From positions 1 to 33,799 of the forward strand of contig CAMHMH010000012.1 in the NCBI GenBank assembly GCA_946186205.1: a stretch of DNA of 33,799 nt, written 5' to 3'. Below are positions 23,737-31,612 of the stretch, piece after piece. The position numbers and the translations under genes are program-made. The notes beneath the pieces were generated by a model. It did no database searches and was not told the DNA's origin. It saw only the letters and a program-made list of their open reading frames with translations. This DNA comes from an uncultured Fretibacterium sp. (lineage in GTDB: Bacteria; Synergistota; Synergistia; Synergistales; Aminobacteriaceae). Positions within the stretch are counted from its first letter, which is position 1, and every line of letters begins with the position of its first letter.

Positions 23737-25305
23737 ATGAAAAAGCTGCCGATAGGAGTACAGGACTTTGTACAATTAAGGCAGGATAACCTGTTATACG
23801 TAGATAAGACCGGGATACTCAAAGAGTTAATCGAGAACGGAAGAAGATATTTTCTCTCGCGCCCTCGCCGGTTTGGAAAGTCATTAATGCTCTCAACATT
23901 AGACGCGATGTTCAGGGGGCGCAAAGAGTATTTCAAGGGACTTGCGGCGGAAGAATGGGTAACCCGGCAGTCAGAGAATCCTTCACCAGTACTGAGGTTC
24001 GATATATCGTCGTTGAAACTAACAGACTCAGTAACGATAGAACAGGCATTAAGCGAAATGATAGAGCGAACAGCCCGAAGGAATAAAGTAGAATTACATA
24101 GTCAAAGCATGACAGGCAAATTAATAGATTTAATCGAGGAAATATCATCTCAAGGGCAGGTTGTAGTGCTTGTAGACGAATACGACAAGCCGATACTGGA
24201 CAACCTATCGGACATAAAGAAAGCGCACGAAATGCGAGAAGTGCTGCGCTCGTTCTATACGGTGCTGAAGAGCTGTGATGAGTACCTTCGTTTTGTGTTG
24301 ATAACGGGCATCTCAAAATTCAGCAAGATGGGCGTGTTCTCAGCGATGAATAACCTTGAGGATATATCAATGGACAAAAGTTGCGGAGATATAGCAGGGT
24401 ACACGCAAAGTGAGTTGGAATACTACTTTGCGGACTGGCTTGAAGCGGCCTCAGCGGACATGGGAATAACGCATGATGAGCTAATCGAGCGTCTGAGAGA
24501 TTACTATGACGGCTTCAGCTTTGACGGTCGGACGAGACTGTATAATCCGTTCTCAATCCTTCAGTGCCTGAAGAAGGGAGAGTTCCGGAATTACTGGTAC
24601 GAGAGCGGCTCGCCGTCATTCATCGTGGAATGGATGAAGGAACACCAAATCTTAGACCCCGAAGAGTACCGGCACATAGTAATCAACAGCAATGACTTCA
24701 TAAGCGCACAAGAGATAGAGCAGGCGGACGCGGCAAGTTTCCTGTATCAGAGCGGTTATCTGACAATCGAGAAGAAAGAGGAGCTGTTGTTGACGCTGGA
24801 CTATCCCAATCGTGAAGTCAGAAACTCATTGTCAAGCATGTACCTGAAGCTGGTATATCGGGTAGAAGGTTACGCGCTTCTGGGCAATCAAATCTGGAAG
24901 GCGTTGCGTGAGGGAGATATACCTGAAATCGTGAGGCTGTATAACACTGCGCTTGCTGGAGTAGCCTACGATGACTACACGACTCCGGGAAGCAAAGAGC
25001 GCGACCCACGAAATGAATTTTGGTATCGCTCAATGTTCGTAATGCTGTTGCGTGGAGCTGGAATAATCTCGTATAGTGAGCCTCATACCTCAAAGGGACG
25101 GGCTGATGTAGTAATCCAGTTCAAGAATCTGACGGTAGTACTGGAGTTCAAAATATCGAAAACGAGCGCGGGTGTCGAAGAGATGAAACGTGTAGGCGCA
25201 CAGCAGATAGTGGAGCGCGGTTATGCGGAGACTTACGGTGGCGACGGGCGCGAGATAATTACGGCGGTACTTGTTGCAGACGCAGAGAAACGAGAGGTGA
25301 AATAG
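23737..25305 (+). CDS. AAA-ATPase-like / PD-(D/E)XK nuclease fusion (PF09820 + DUF1703 type)
   Basis: A 522-residue protein. It begins with the family's LPIGVQDFVQLRQDNLLYVD segment, then the P-loop variant SRPRRFGKSLMLSTL (residues 41-55) and a Walker B VVLVDEYDKPI (about 142-152). The C-terminal PD-(D/E)XK domain carries RADVVIQF and VVLEFKI (the Asp and Glu-x-Lys). This is the abundant PF09820/DUF1703 family of anaerobes and Bacteroidetes. Its function is unsettled; mobile-element or defence roles are suspected. It overlaps nothing and has a usual length. The stop (TAG 25303-25305) directly abuts the TTG start of the Rpn gene, so they are co-translated. Confidence 0.88.
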   Translation: MKKLPIGVQDFVQLRQDNLLYVDKTGILKELIENGRRYFLSRPRRFGKSLMLSTLDAMFRGRKEYFKGLAAEEWVTRQSENPSPVLRFDISSLKLTDSVTIEQALSEMIERTARRNKVELHSQSMTGKLIDLIEEISSQGQVVVLVDEYDKPILDNLSDIKKAHEMREVLRSFYTVLKSCDEYLRFVLITGISKFSKMGVFSAMNNLEDISMDKSCGDIAGYTQSELEYYFADWLEAASADMGITHDELIERLRDYYDGFSFDGRTRLYNPFSILQCLKKGEFRNYWYESGSPSFIVEWMKEHQILDPEEYRHIVINSNDFISAQEIEQADAASFLYQSGYLTIEKKEELLLTLDYPNREVRNSLSSMYLKLVYRVEGYALLGNQIWKALREGDIPEIVRLYNTALAGVAYDDYTTPGSKERDPRNEFWYRSMFVMLLRGAGIISYSEPHTSKGRADVVIQFKNLTVVLEFKISKTSAGVEEMKRVGAQQIVERGYAETYGGDGREIITAVLVADAEKREVK

Positions 25306-26145
25306 TTGGCAGTGAACGACGAGTATAAAGACCGAGTATTCAAATACCTGTTCGGCAATCCAGCGAATCGAGAGTGGACGCTTGCGCTTTACAACGCAGT
25401 GAACGGCTCAAGCTACGAGAATGCCGATGATATACAGTACAATACAATCGAAGACGCGGTGTATTTGGGAATGAGGAACGATGTATCGTTCATAATAGTA
25501 GAGGAGCTGCATTTGTGGGAACATCAGAGTACATCCAATCCGAATATGCCGATGAGATTCCTGCTGTACGCGGCGAAATTGTACGAGAAATACATTGCCG
25601 GAAGTGATTACTACCCGTACAGCAGCGTGTTGCAACCTGCACCGCGTCCGAAGTGCGTATGTTTCTACAATGGAACGGGCAATCAGCCTGAGCGAAAAAT
25701 CCTGCGTCTGAGTGAGGCGTTCGGGGGTGAAGGCGATATAGAGGTTCTCGTTACCATGCTGAACATCAACTACGGTAAGAACAAGGCATTGATGGCAGCG
25801 TGTGAACCATTGAGCGAATATGCGTGGCTTGTTGAGGCAATCAGAGCAAATCAACTTACGATGAGAAATCTTGAGGCGGCAATAGACGCGGCTATTGATG
25901 AAATGCCCGATGAGTTTGTAATCAAGAGATTTCTGTTGCAGAATCGAGCGGAGGTGAGGGGAATGTTTCTGACGGAATATGACCAAGAAAAAGTGTTGTC
26001 GCAAGCGGTAAATGAAGACCGCAGACGGGTAGCCACTGATATGCTGATAGAGAAATTACCGCTCCCGTTAATAGCGAAAATTAGCAAGCTCTCGGAAGAC
26101 GCGATCCGGACGCTGGCCAATAGTCTTGGAATGAGTATAGTATGA
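25306..26145 (+). CDS. Rpn-family recombination-promoting nuclease
   Basis: A 279-residue PD-(D/E)XK protein of the Rpn (YhgA-like) family. The N-terminal KDRVFKYLFGNPANREW and the core NDVSFIIVEELHLWEHQST carry the catalytic Asp and Glu-x-Gln, followed by NMPMRFLLYAAKLYEKYI. The C-terminal half is helical and ends LANSLGMSIV. Rpn proteins are Ca-dependent DNases that stimulate RecA-independent recombination. The TTG start follows the preceding stop with no gap; a GTG 2 codons further (25312) is an alternative. With the upstream recombinase and AAA/nuclease gene it forms a + strand DNA-processing cassette. Confidence 0.85.
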   Translation: MAVNDEYKDRVFKYLFGNPANREWTLALYNAVNGSSYENADDIQYNTIEDAVYLGMRNDVSFIIVEELHLWEHQSTSNPNMPMRFLLYAAKLYEKYIAGSDYYPYSSVLQPAPRPKCVCFYNGTGNQPERKILRLSEAFGGEGDIEVLVTMLNINYGKNKALMAACEPLSEYAWLVEAIRANQLTMRNLEAAIDAAIDEMPDEFVIKRFLLQNRAEVRGMFLTEYDQEKVLSQAVNEDRRRVATDMLIEKLPLPLIAKISKLSEDAIRTLANSLGMSIV

Positions 26146-26648
26146 TACAGTTACGGTAGTATGGCACAATGGCGATAATTCATTGAGAGGCTCAAAATTC
26201 GCTGACGGAACGAGGCGAGCCTGATTGAATATCGCAATCGACGAAAGCGCGGTATACGACTCAAGCGGTATGAATGACCAAATAAGGCGTGTTAATCGTC
26301 GATAAGCGCGTAATGCGTTGAAAGCGATTCGGCGTTAGTGGTATTTAACGGCAAAAGGAATTGTCATGATTGTCATACGTTGTAAACGTTGAAATACGCG
26401 CAAGTTGCGTGATGACGCAGTATACGTGGTAATTGTCATAGGTCATTAGGCATGACGTGCCTTACGCGAGAGCGTTGCGCTACCATGCACGATAGCGCGG
26501 AAGTTCCATTTGTGGCCTTAACGACGGAGAAACGTATAAGTGCTTGGAGCGTCTGGCGCGATGATGTCCATCGTGCGAAGGTGCGCACCCCCTTCATGAG
26601 GAAGTATCGTGCTATATGCGGCGTGCAGTGGGTTGTGTTGGAGCGCGA
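26146..26648. other. Gene-free 500-base stretch with short repeats
   Basis: No convincing gene is seen on either strand. The stretch is rich in ACG/GCG words. ATTGTCAT occurs three times (26360, 26369 and 26432). TGCGT-GATG-ACGCA (26406-26419) and GCGCTA-N10-TAGCGC (near 26485-26510) are short inverted repeats. A 79-codon + frame (26452-26691) lacks a ribosome site. The stretch may be decayed sequence or hold replication or recombination sites between the Rpn gene and replicon 2. Confidence 0.5.
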
Positions 26649-26975
26649 TTACGAAAGTTGCCGTTTGATGCTCTTGATGGTGCGACGTTGAGCTGTACGA
26701 GTGTCATAGCAGTACGTTGTAGTGCGCGAGGTTCGATGAGTACGAGCTTCTCCCTTCATGGCGATGAGGCGCACGTGGCACGATGAACGAGGGCGCGAGA
26801 AGCCTGCCTCATCGAGAACCTTGTAGAAGTCGCGCTGATTGCGAGCAGTCTCATCGTTACGGGCGCAATAATCGCGATAAGCCCGATAGACCGCGCTTGA
26901 TTGTTCCGAAGCGTCATGAGCTACCACGCAACAGTTGGAAAACACATTAAACACAAGTAACGCAGGCTGCCTCAT
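26649..26975 (-). CDS. Orphan D5-like C-terminal winged-helix protein or fragment
   Basis: Up to 108 residues. The segment AVYRAYRDYCARNDETARNQ, then RDFYKVLDEAGFSRPR, resembles the C-terminal winged-helix domain of D5/P4-type primase-helicases. No ATPase part is attached. ATG 26975 lacks a good ribosome site and lies in the loop of a GC-rich hairpin (26962-26993). The C-terminal 40 residues are Thr/Arg-rich and unstructured-looking. It lies 25 bases after the replicon 2 primase-helicase on the same strand. It could be a small separately encoded DNA-binding subunit or debris of a lost helicase gene. Confidence that it is translated is low. Confidence 0.4.
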   Translation of the reverse strand: MRQPALLVFNVFSNCCVVAHDASEQSSAVYRAYRDYCARNDETARNQRDFYKVLDEAGFSRPRSSCHVRLIAMKGEARTHRTSRTTTYCYDTRTAQRRTIKSIKRQLS

Positions 26976-26993
26976 GTTGTGAAAGCAACCTGC
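26962..26993 (-). terminator. Hairpin after the primase-helicase 2 gene
   Basis: On the - strand GCAGGTTGC (26985-26993) pairs with GCAGCCTGC (26962-26970), 9 bp including one G-U pair, with a 14-base loop. The G-U pair exists only in the - strand RNA, in keeping with - strand transcription. The following GTTACTTGTGTTT is a weak U-tract. Confidence 0.5.
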
Positions 26994-27000
26994 TGTGAAA

Positions 27001-28923
27001 TTAGTACGCTTTTCGCTGACGTGCGTTCGATGCAAAGTCTTCGTGGCAGAAGATGTCGCTTCTAGCGGCAAAATAGTCAAATTGCGCGTAGTAGTTGAAT
27101 TTGCATGTATATGTCGGCTTACCATGGCGGTTTTTTAGGCATACGAGGTCAACTTCACGGGGAAGTTGTGATTTAGCCTGCCGAACCGCTTCACGCTTTG
27201 CCTTCAATCCCTTCTCCTTGTCAAAAACTTCATCATTATTCATGACACTCAACTGAAGCCCCCATATCACATCGGCAGTGTACTCAATGCCGCCGGATTC
27301 CTTGAAACTCTCGAAATCGACAGGAGTTAAGTAATTAGAACGGTTCAAAGAACTAATGAGGAGAAGGACTAAATCATGTTCAACCTGCAACTTCTTAAAA
27401 GCCCTCAAGTGATCATCAATAACATCTTTAGTATTGTGAGCGGCATTAATAGGTCTGATTATCTGGAGATAATCAACAATAACAACGGGCAGCACATCAT
27501 GCTCCTTAATGTAATTATCGACACAATCAATGATGGTACGGATTGTAGTATCAAAGCCGCATTGATAGATTACAATGTTTCGTCCGAAACTTTTGTATTT
27601 CTCTATAGCCTGCAAAACGGCAGGAGTTCTTACGCCCTCGCGTATTCTCATAGCAGTAACCGCTGTAGATATGTCAGATTTTGCAGTCAAACGCGATAAA
27701 CCTTTCGTTATCAGTTCAAATTTCGACTGCTCAAGGGAGAAGTATAGTACATGTTCACCCGCAACGGCGAGCTGGTCAGCGAGTTGGCACGCGAACGTAG
27801 TCTTGCCCAATGAACTTATCGCGCCGAGTACATACAATCCGGGATATAAATTAGTCTGTTCGTCAAGATTAGCAAACCCCGTTTTTCTGTCTTTGTATTT
27901 TGCAAATCTGTTTGTATCATTTTCAAGAGAATCGTTGAGATATTGAGTAATATCTTCTCCATTTGTCTCAGCAAGCGGTAAATCTTCAGAGGTAACAGAC
28001 TTAACAGCTTTTGATGGTACATCAGCGGCGTAATGAGGATCGTAGGTGCTTGTTAAACCGTCTAATGCTTGCCGTAATGTACGGTTTCTGTATTCTTGGT
28101 TGTTCCATTTATCACGCATGAGGCCAGATTTAGCAAATAAAGCGCATGTTTTGTCCACATTGCGATTAGTCCAGAATAACAAGTACGAGAGTAACGCCAA
28201 ATCCGCCTCGCTATGAGTAGCATAACCGCTTATGTCGCCGTTAAAGAGCCTTTCTATCTTGGCACCGTTCTTGCTGTGGAACATTTTATCGAGCAGTACT
28301 TGTTCTTCTGCTATTTCTCTCTGAATAATTCTGTATGGAGCCTCAAATGGAATTGTTCTTGATGGAGGCAAAGGGATCTGTGTTTCTTTTTCTGGCTTAG
28401 TGAAATATTGATTGTGAATTGCCTTGTACGCCTCAGTTCGTATTTCGATGGTTGAAAGGTCTCTGAATACATTTCCAGTGTAAGTGAAGAACCTTCTGTG
28501 ATTGTACATTTCAAGTGTACAAATCTCAGCAACTTTTGTTCTGTTACCGATGTCGTCTGTATTCGTGTAACATAGTATATGAAGCCCCGTACCGCTTGGG
28601 CTGTACTCAGTGTAGCTGTTCATAGATTGTACGATTTCTTCTGCGAACGGTTCAAGCGAGCCGTCTGCACGCACAACGTGGTCTAAATCTATTCCTGAGA
28701 GTCCAAAGTTATCAGAGGCTTTGAGGCCGAATTGTATTCCAATGCCGTCTAAGTTGTACATACGTTGAGCGTCTAGTGCCTCTTGGTAGGTTGCCCATGT
28801 TGAGGGGTCATTCGACTTGGCGCCGTACCTTGACTTCGGATTTATCGGCTGCTTGTTTTTATGACAGACCCAAATCGCGGAACTTGTAATTTCTGCTGGT
28901 AGTGGCGATGTTTGAGCGTTCAA
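27001..28923 (-). CDS. Fused primase-polymerase and DnaB-like helicase, replicon 2
   Basis: A 640-residue paralogue of the protein at 18908-20821, with the same order: primase motifs GIDLDHV, SPSGTGLHIL and RRFFTYTGN, then helicase motifs GAISSLGKTT, VVIVDYLQI, ISSLNR and SGGIEYTADVIWGL. TTG 28923 is chosen because AAAGGAG lies 9 bases upstream and the length then matches the paralogue; GTG 28974 would place that ribosome site inside the gene. Conservation is high around the helicase core and low in the linker between the domains, so the copies have diverged for long rather than duplicated recently. It is expected to serve the iteron origin at 29159. It is more A+T-rich than the replicon 1 copy. 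Confidence 0.88.
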   Translation of the reverse strand: MNAQTSPLPAEITSSAIWVCHKNKQPINPKSRYGAKSNDPSTWATYQEALDAQRMYNLDGIGIQFGLKASDNFGLSGIDLDHVVRADGSLEPFAEEIVQSMNSYTEYSPSGTGLHILCYTNTDDIGNRTKVAEICTLEMYNHRRFFTYTGNVFRDLSTIEIRTEAYKAIHNQYFTKPEKETQIPLPPSRTIPFEAPYRIIQREIAEEQVLLDKMFHSKNGAKIERLFNGDISGYATHSEADLALLSYLLFWTNRNVDKTCALFAKSGLMRDKWNNQEYRNRTLRQALDGLTSTYDPHYAADVPSKAVKSVTSEDLPLAETNGEDITQYLNDSLENDTNRFAKYKDRKTGFANLDEQTNLYPGLYVLGAISSLGKTTFACQLADQLAVAGEHVLYFSLEQSKFELITKGLSRLTAKSDISTAVTAMRIREGVRTPAVLQAIEKYKSFGRNIVIYQCGFDTTIRTIIDCVDNYIKEHDVLPVVIVDYLQIIRPINAAHNTKDVIDDHLRAFKKLQVEHDLVLLLISSLNRSNYLTPVDFESFKESGGIEYTADVIWGLQLSVMNNDEVFDKEKGLKAKREAVRQAKSQLPREVDLVCLKNRHGKPTYTCKFNYYAQFDYFAARSDIFCHEDFASNARQRKAY

Positions 28924-29017
28924 CGGTAAGAACTCCTTTCGCGCCAATACGGCGTTATTTGTTGATGAACACACTGGCTAGTTGCTGCTCTCTAGCGTGT
29001 TTAATATTATTGAACAA

Positions 29018-29046
29018 GTGGGGGCGGGACTACAGACCGCCCCCAC
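29018..29046. repeat. Perfect 10-bp GC-rich inverted repeat
   Basis: GTGGGGGCGG (29018-29027) and CCGCCCCCAC (29037-29046) around a 9-base loop. In - strand RNA it would end near TTGTTC, so it could act as a terminator after Rep2. It could equally be a single-strand initiation or protein site within the origin. Confidence 0.6.
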
Positions 29047-29053
29047 TACTATT

Positions 29054-29084
29054 AAGCTTATAAAGCTTATAAGGCTTATCCACG
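29054..29084. repeat. Three 9-bp repeats with a DnaA-like box
   Basis: AAGCTTATA (29054-29062), AAGCTTATA (29063-29071) and AGGCTTATC (29072-29080) run in tandem. The last continues into TTATCCACG (29076-29084), one mismatch from the DnaA consensus. This arrangement resembles a DnaA-assisted melting region. Confidence 0.6.
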
Positions 29085-29158
29085 AAACTGCAACATGCGC
29101 TGAAGCGTTATGAGTAGTAGCACGAGGTGCGATTTTTCGCTCGCGCAAATCCCCTAGA

Positions 29159-29235
29159 TATTGCACCCAACACCCCCGCTTATTGCACGTAATGCCCCTG
29201 TAGGTTGCACGTAATGCCCCCAGATATTGCACGCC
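29159..29235 (+). repeat. Four 22-bp-spaced iterons, replicon 2
   Basis: TTGCAC occurs at 29161, 29183, 29205 and 29227, exactly 22 bases apart, within units of the form TATTGCACGTAATGCCCC. The middle two are the best conserved; the outer two diverge after TTGCAC. They abut the end of the Rep2 gene. The sequence differs fully from the replicon 1 iterons, so the two initiators should not cross-recognise. Confidence 0.9.
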
Positions 29236-30168
29236 CTAAACCTTAATCGTAACTTTTGCCCTCGTCCGGCCTTCTTTGTCTTCCGAGTATGACGAGATGA
29301 AACCGGTACTAATCCATGCGTCAAGAAGAGTGAGGATATTCTTACGCACCTTCTCTTTCTTTTTAGCCAATGCTTTTGGAGTAGCGGCATGTATTCTCAG
29401 ATAGTCATAAACGGTAGAGTATCTGATAGTCGGACTAAGGTTGCTTTTTGAGTTCTTGATGCTCAAAATTCGCATTAACAGGTAGTCTTTAAGTTCGATG
29501 TTTTCACATGTATTTTTTATGGGAACTTTGAGCGTTTTTATATCAACAGAGCCGACTTGATTTTTTATGTCCGCGTAATCGAAAAGTGGCGGTTTCCTGA
29601 GAATATGAATACAGTCAAGAACTTCATTGCCATTGATGCGGACACCTTCAATACGTTCAGAGGGCAGAAGGCTTGATTTATATTTGAGTTTTTCGTAGCC
29701 GAATTTTTTTGCTTCTTCTGAGTTATCAATAGAAATTTCAGTATTTCTCATTTTATCAATACTTCTGAGTATAGCTTTTCTTATTTCAGGGCCTATTTCT
29801 CTGCTCTCGTTAGTATTGCCTGAAAGTAACTGAAATATAATTCTTGGAGTGAGAAACTCATTAAAGTTTTTCCCTTCTTGGTGTCCAGCGACCCATAGAG
29901 TAGCGACAGCATTGTGAACAGCTTTATCGAAAGGAGTGAGGCGGTCTTCGCGTTCAATTTTGACACCGTTTTTGCTGAGTTCCTTGAAGTCGATAGCAAA
30001 GAGAACTTGAATATTTTTTCTTTGAGCCTCTCGTCTGCTGACGTTGATAGCTCCGAGGGTTTCGTATAGCCCTTCGTTCTGAGTAGCGTCAAAAGCAATC
30101 CCTTCGACTTTAGTAGTACCGAACATATAGTTGCTTGCTCTTTTTGTAATGGCGTAAATTTGTCTCAT
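29236..30168 (-). CDS. Replication initiator Rep, replicon 2
   Basis: A 310-residue protein followed directly by the 22-bp iterons, which marks it as the initiator. Two winged-helix-like halves are likely (LTPFDKAVHNAVATLW, RKAILRSIDKMRNTEISI; later LKDYLLMRILSIKNS, VRKNILTLLDAWISTGFISS). It is the positional counterpart of Rep1 with little obvious identity. The upstream gene ends 3 bases before ATG 30168, and AGGAG directly abuts the ATG, too close for normal initiation. Translation probably depends on coupling from the RHH gene. It is A+T-rich compared with most of the window. Confidence 0.76.
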   Translation of the reverse strand: MRQIYAITKRASNYMFGTTKVEGIAFDATQNEGLYETLGAINVSRREAQRKNIQVLFAIDFKELSKNGVKIEREDRLTPFDKAVHNAVATLWVAGHQEGKNFNEFLTPRIIFQLLSGNTNESREIGPEIRKAILRSIDKMRNTEISIDNSEEAKKFGYEKLKYKSSLLPSERIEGVRINGNEVLDCIHILRKPPLFDYADIKNQVGSVDIKTLKVPIKNTCENIELKDYLLMRILSIKNSKSNLSPTIRYSTVYDYLRIHAATPKALAKKKEKVRKNILTLLDAWISTGFISSYSEDKEGRTRAKVTIKV

Positions 30169-30171
30169 CTC

Positions 30172-30336
30172 CTACGCGAAAAATTCTTGGTATTCTTTCA
30201 GGTAACGGGATATAGCCTCATTGATGACGGCAGTGGTGGAGTATCTTTTACCCGTCTCAAGCTGTTTGTATGCCGCAACGCTGTGCAACTGGTCGAGTAG
30301 TTCCGATTCGATGGCCAAACTGAAGAACTTTCTCAT
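30172..30336 (-). CDS. CopG-like ribbon-helix-helix regulator, replicon 2
   Basis: A 54-residue protein: MRKFFSLAIESELLDQLHSV, then AAYKQLETGKRYSTTAVINE and AISRYLKEYQEFFA. It has the RHH layout of a short N-terminal strand, a helix, a Gly-containing turn (TGKRYST) and a second helix, as in CopG/Arc-type repressors. A GAAAGG lies about 11 bases before the ATG. The stop is 3 bases before Rep2. It is inferred to repress its own promoter and so set Rep2 level and copy number; the CATGAA/TTCATG dyad at 30365-30381 lies just upstream and is a candidate operator. Confidence 0.75.
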   Translation of the reverse strand: MRKFFSLAIESELLDQLHSVAAYKQLETGKRYSTTAVINEAISRYLKEYQEFFA

Positions 30337-30364
30337 CTTCTCACAACCTTTCTTGTGTTATTTA

Positions 30365-30381
30365 CATGAAGTCTATTCATG
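30365..30381. promoter_or_regulatory. CATGAA-N5-TTCATG dyad, candidate RHH operator
   Basis: A perfect 6-bp inverted repeat (30365-30370 and 30376-30381) covers the expected start point of the - strand promoter for the RHH-Rep2 operon. That is the position where an autorepressor would bind. Confidence 0.55.
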
Positions 30382-30385
30382 ACTC

Positions 30386-30414
30386 CATATATTTGTTATG
30401 AGTGTGATTATCAA
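30386..30414 (-). promoter_or_regulatory. Promoter of the RHH-Rep2 operon
   Basis: On the - strand TTGATA (-35, 30409-30414) and TATATG (-10, 30386-30391) are 17 bases apart; start near 30379. TTGATA matches the consensus at 5 of 6 positions, and the first four bases of the -10 fit. Its position argues against the + strand gene starting at ATG 30398. Confidence 0.55.
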
Positions 30415-30550
30415 TGACTCTCCCAAAGAAATCACGCGCTTCTTTTCACTGAATATGTTTCCACTTTCTGATGGATATAACTATGGTGATAGTGATCGCT
30501 ATTTGCAGGTGAATACGGTTGCTATCGAGATTATTGCGGGAGGTGAGAGT

Positions 30551-31036
30551 ATGGACTGGCAAAGCGTACTTTACAGGTGGAAATATTATGCGGAGAAGCT
30601 CTACCCATTGCGGGACGAGGTAGCCCACGTATTCGAGACGAAATGCTTTTACGATGACAACTGGGAGTATCAGGAACGATTGTACGAGACTGATGAGGAT
30701 ACTGTGTTCCTTCTGAGGCTCTCAGGAATGCTGAATGATGTTTGCGATTTCGTGAAGTCTCACATCTCGGTGCTGTCTCATCGAGTGGAAGTTGACGAGG
30801 AAATCCGCGATAACCTTCAACATGCGTTTGAGGCGTGGAAGCGCGGATTATGCCCTCTGCTGATGAGGAACGTACCGCATTACGTGCTGTCGGACAAAAG
30901 CGGCTTTGAAGGCTTCTGGGAGACCTACGATGAGGTTGCGAAATGCCTTCACGGAGAACGTATGAGTTATTCAGCGACTAAGAGAGCTATTGAGGAATTT
31001 GAAGCCTCACGGGAGAAACTGAAACTGAGCGCGTAA
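30551..31036 (+). CDS. Hypothetical helical protein
   Basis: I do not recognise this protein. ATG 30551 is chosen because GGGAGGTGA lies 5-6 bases upstream, giving 161 residues. The frame is open to ATG 30398, which would add 51 residues but has no ribosome site and lies in the promoter of the divergent Rep2 operon. The sequence is helical and acidic (SVLYRWKYYAEKLYPLRDEV, LRLSGMLNDVCDFVKSHISV) with no membrane segment or catalytic motif. A terminator-like hairpin follows. It is the first gene of the + strand arm leading to the recombination module. Confidence 0.6.
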   Translation: MDWQSVLYRWKYYAEKLYPLRDEVAHVFETKCFYDDNWEYQERLYETDEDTVFLLRLSGMLNDVCDFVKSHISVLSHRVEVDEEIRDNLQHAFEAWKRGLCPLLMRNVPHYVLSDKSGFEGFWETYDEVAKCLHGERMSYSATKRAIEEFEASREKLKLSA

Positions 31037-31045
31037 CAGATAGCC

Positions 31046-31070
31046 AGCCCTCTGAGTTATTCAGGGGGCT
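31046..31070 (+). terminator. Hairpin terminator AGCCCTCTGA/TCAGGGGGCT
   Basis: A 10-bp stem with one G-U pair (31046-31055 with 31061-31070) and a 5-base loop, followed by TGAATTTTAT. It lies 10 bases after the preceding stop and 26 before the next gene, so it probably ends that transcript or attenuates the downstream operon. Confidence 0.65.
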
Positions 31071-31096
31071 TGAATTTTATCAAGGAGGGAATATCA

Positions 31097-31543
31097 ATGA
31101 AACCGACAGAAGCGCAGAAGTTAAGAAAAGTACGTCTGTATCTGAACCTGACACAGAAAGAGTTGGGCAAACGTATAGGTCTTAGCGCAAGCACAATCTC
31201 CAGCTACGAGAACGAACGCAGAGGCGTATCAGTGAGAGTCCGCCATTGGGTGAATAAGATGTACAGGAAGCACCAGTTATCAAAGAAAGTAATCAAGTCC
31301 GCCCGTGAGAACACGTTATGCGCGTTCCGTCCAATGCAGTGCTACTCAATCAATGATGACGACAGAATACTTCATCGACACTTCGGCAGTCTGACCATAG
31401 GATACGTATTCCGATACGAGCGCACGGAGGGCATACATCACTGCTTCCGTGAAATTCGTGGCGGCTGGTCAAGAACGTACACCGACTGGCAGCTAGTAGA
31501 CAAACGAGTGCTTGAGGTACCGTACCTAGCAATGGCGGGCTGA
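31097..31543 (+). CDS. XRE-family helix-turn-helix protein with C-terminal extension
   Basis: A 148-residue protein. Residues 5-60 form an XRE/Cro-like HTH (LRKVRLYLNLTQKELGKRIG, then LSASTISSYENERRGVS). The C-terminal 85 residues, with several His, Trp and Tyr, are not recognised (HFGSLTIGYVFRYERTEGIH). ATG 31097 has AAGGAGGG at a good distance. Its position at the head of the operon, after a terminator, suggests that it regulates this gene group or the divergent Rep2 operon; no operator was identified with confidence. Confidence 0.78.
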   Translation: MKPTEAQKLRKVRLYLNLTQKELGKRIGLSASTISSYENERRGVSVRVRHWVNKMYRKHQLSKKVIKSARENTLCAFRPMQCYSINDDDRILHRHFGSLTIGYVFRYERTEGIHHCFREIRGGWSRTYTDWQLVDKRVLEVPYLAMAG

Positions 31544-31612
31544 CTTTAAGGGGGTGATAACTAACATACAACCGCGCCAATAGGAATTCAGAAAAAACGA
31601 AAGGAGCAAATC

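Larger units (their letters stand above)
28924..29235. other. Origin of replication region, replicon 2 (oriV)
   Basis: The gene-free stretch between Rep2 and primase-helicase 2 on the - strand. It holds four 22-bp iterons (29159-29235), three tandem 9-bp units (29054-29080) merging into a DnaA-like box TTATCCACG (29076-29084), and a perfect 10-bp GC-rich hairpin (29018-29046). An A+T-rich stretch near 29000-29012 (TTTAATATTATTG) could melt. The layout mirrors the replicon 1 origin. Confidence 0.8.

Noticed and set aside
28924-28974. GTG 28974 as start of primase-helicase 2
   Set aside because: The strong AAAGGAG lies inside that extension 9 bases before TTG 28923, and the TTG start gives the same length as the paralogue.
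30398-30550. N-terminal extension of the 30551 gene from ATG 30398
   Set aside because: It has no ribosome site and lies over the promoter of the divergent Rep2 operon; the GGGAGGTGA before ATG 30551 fits better.
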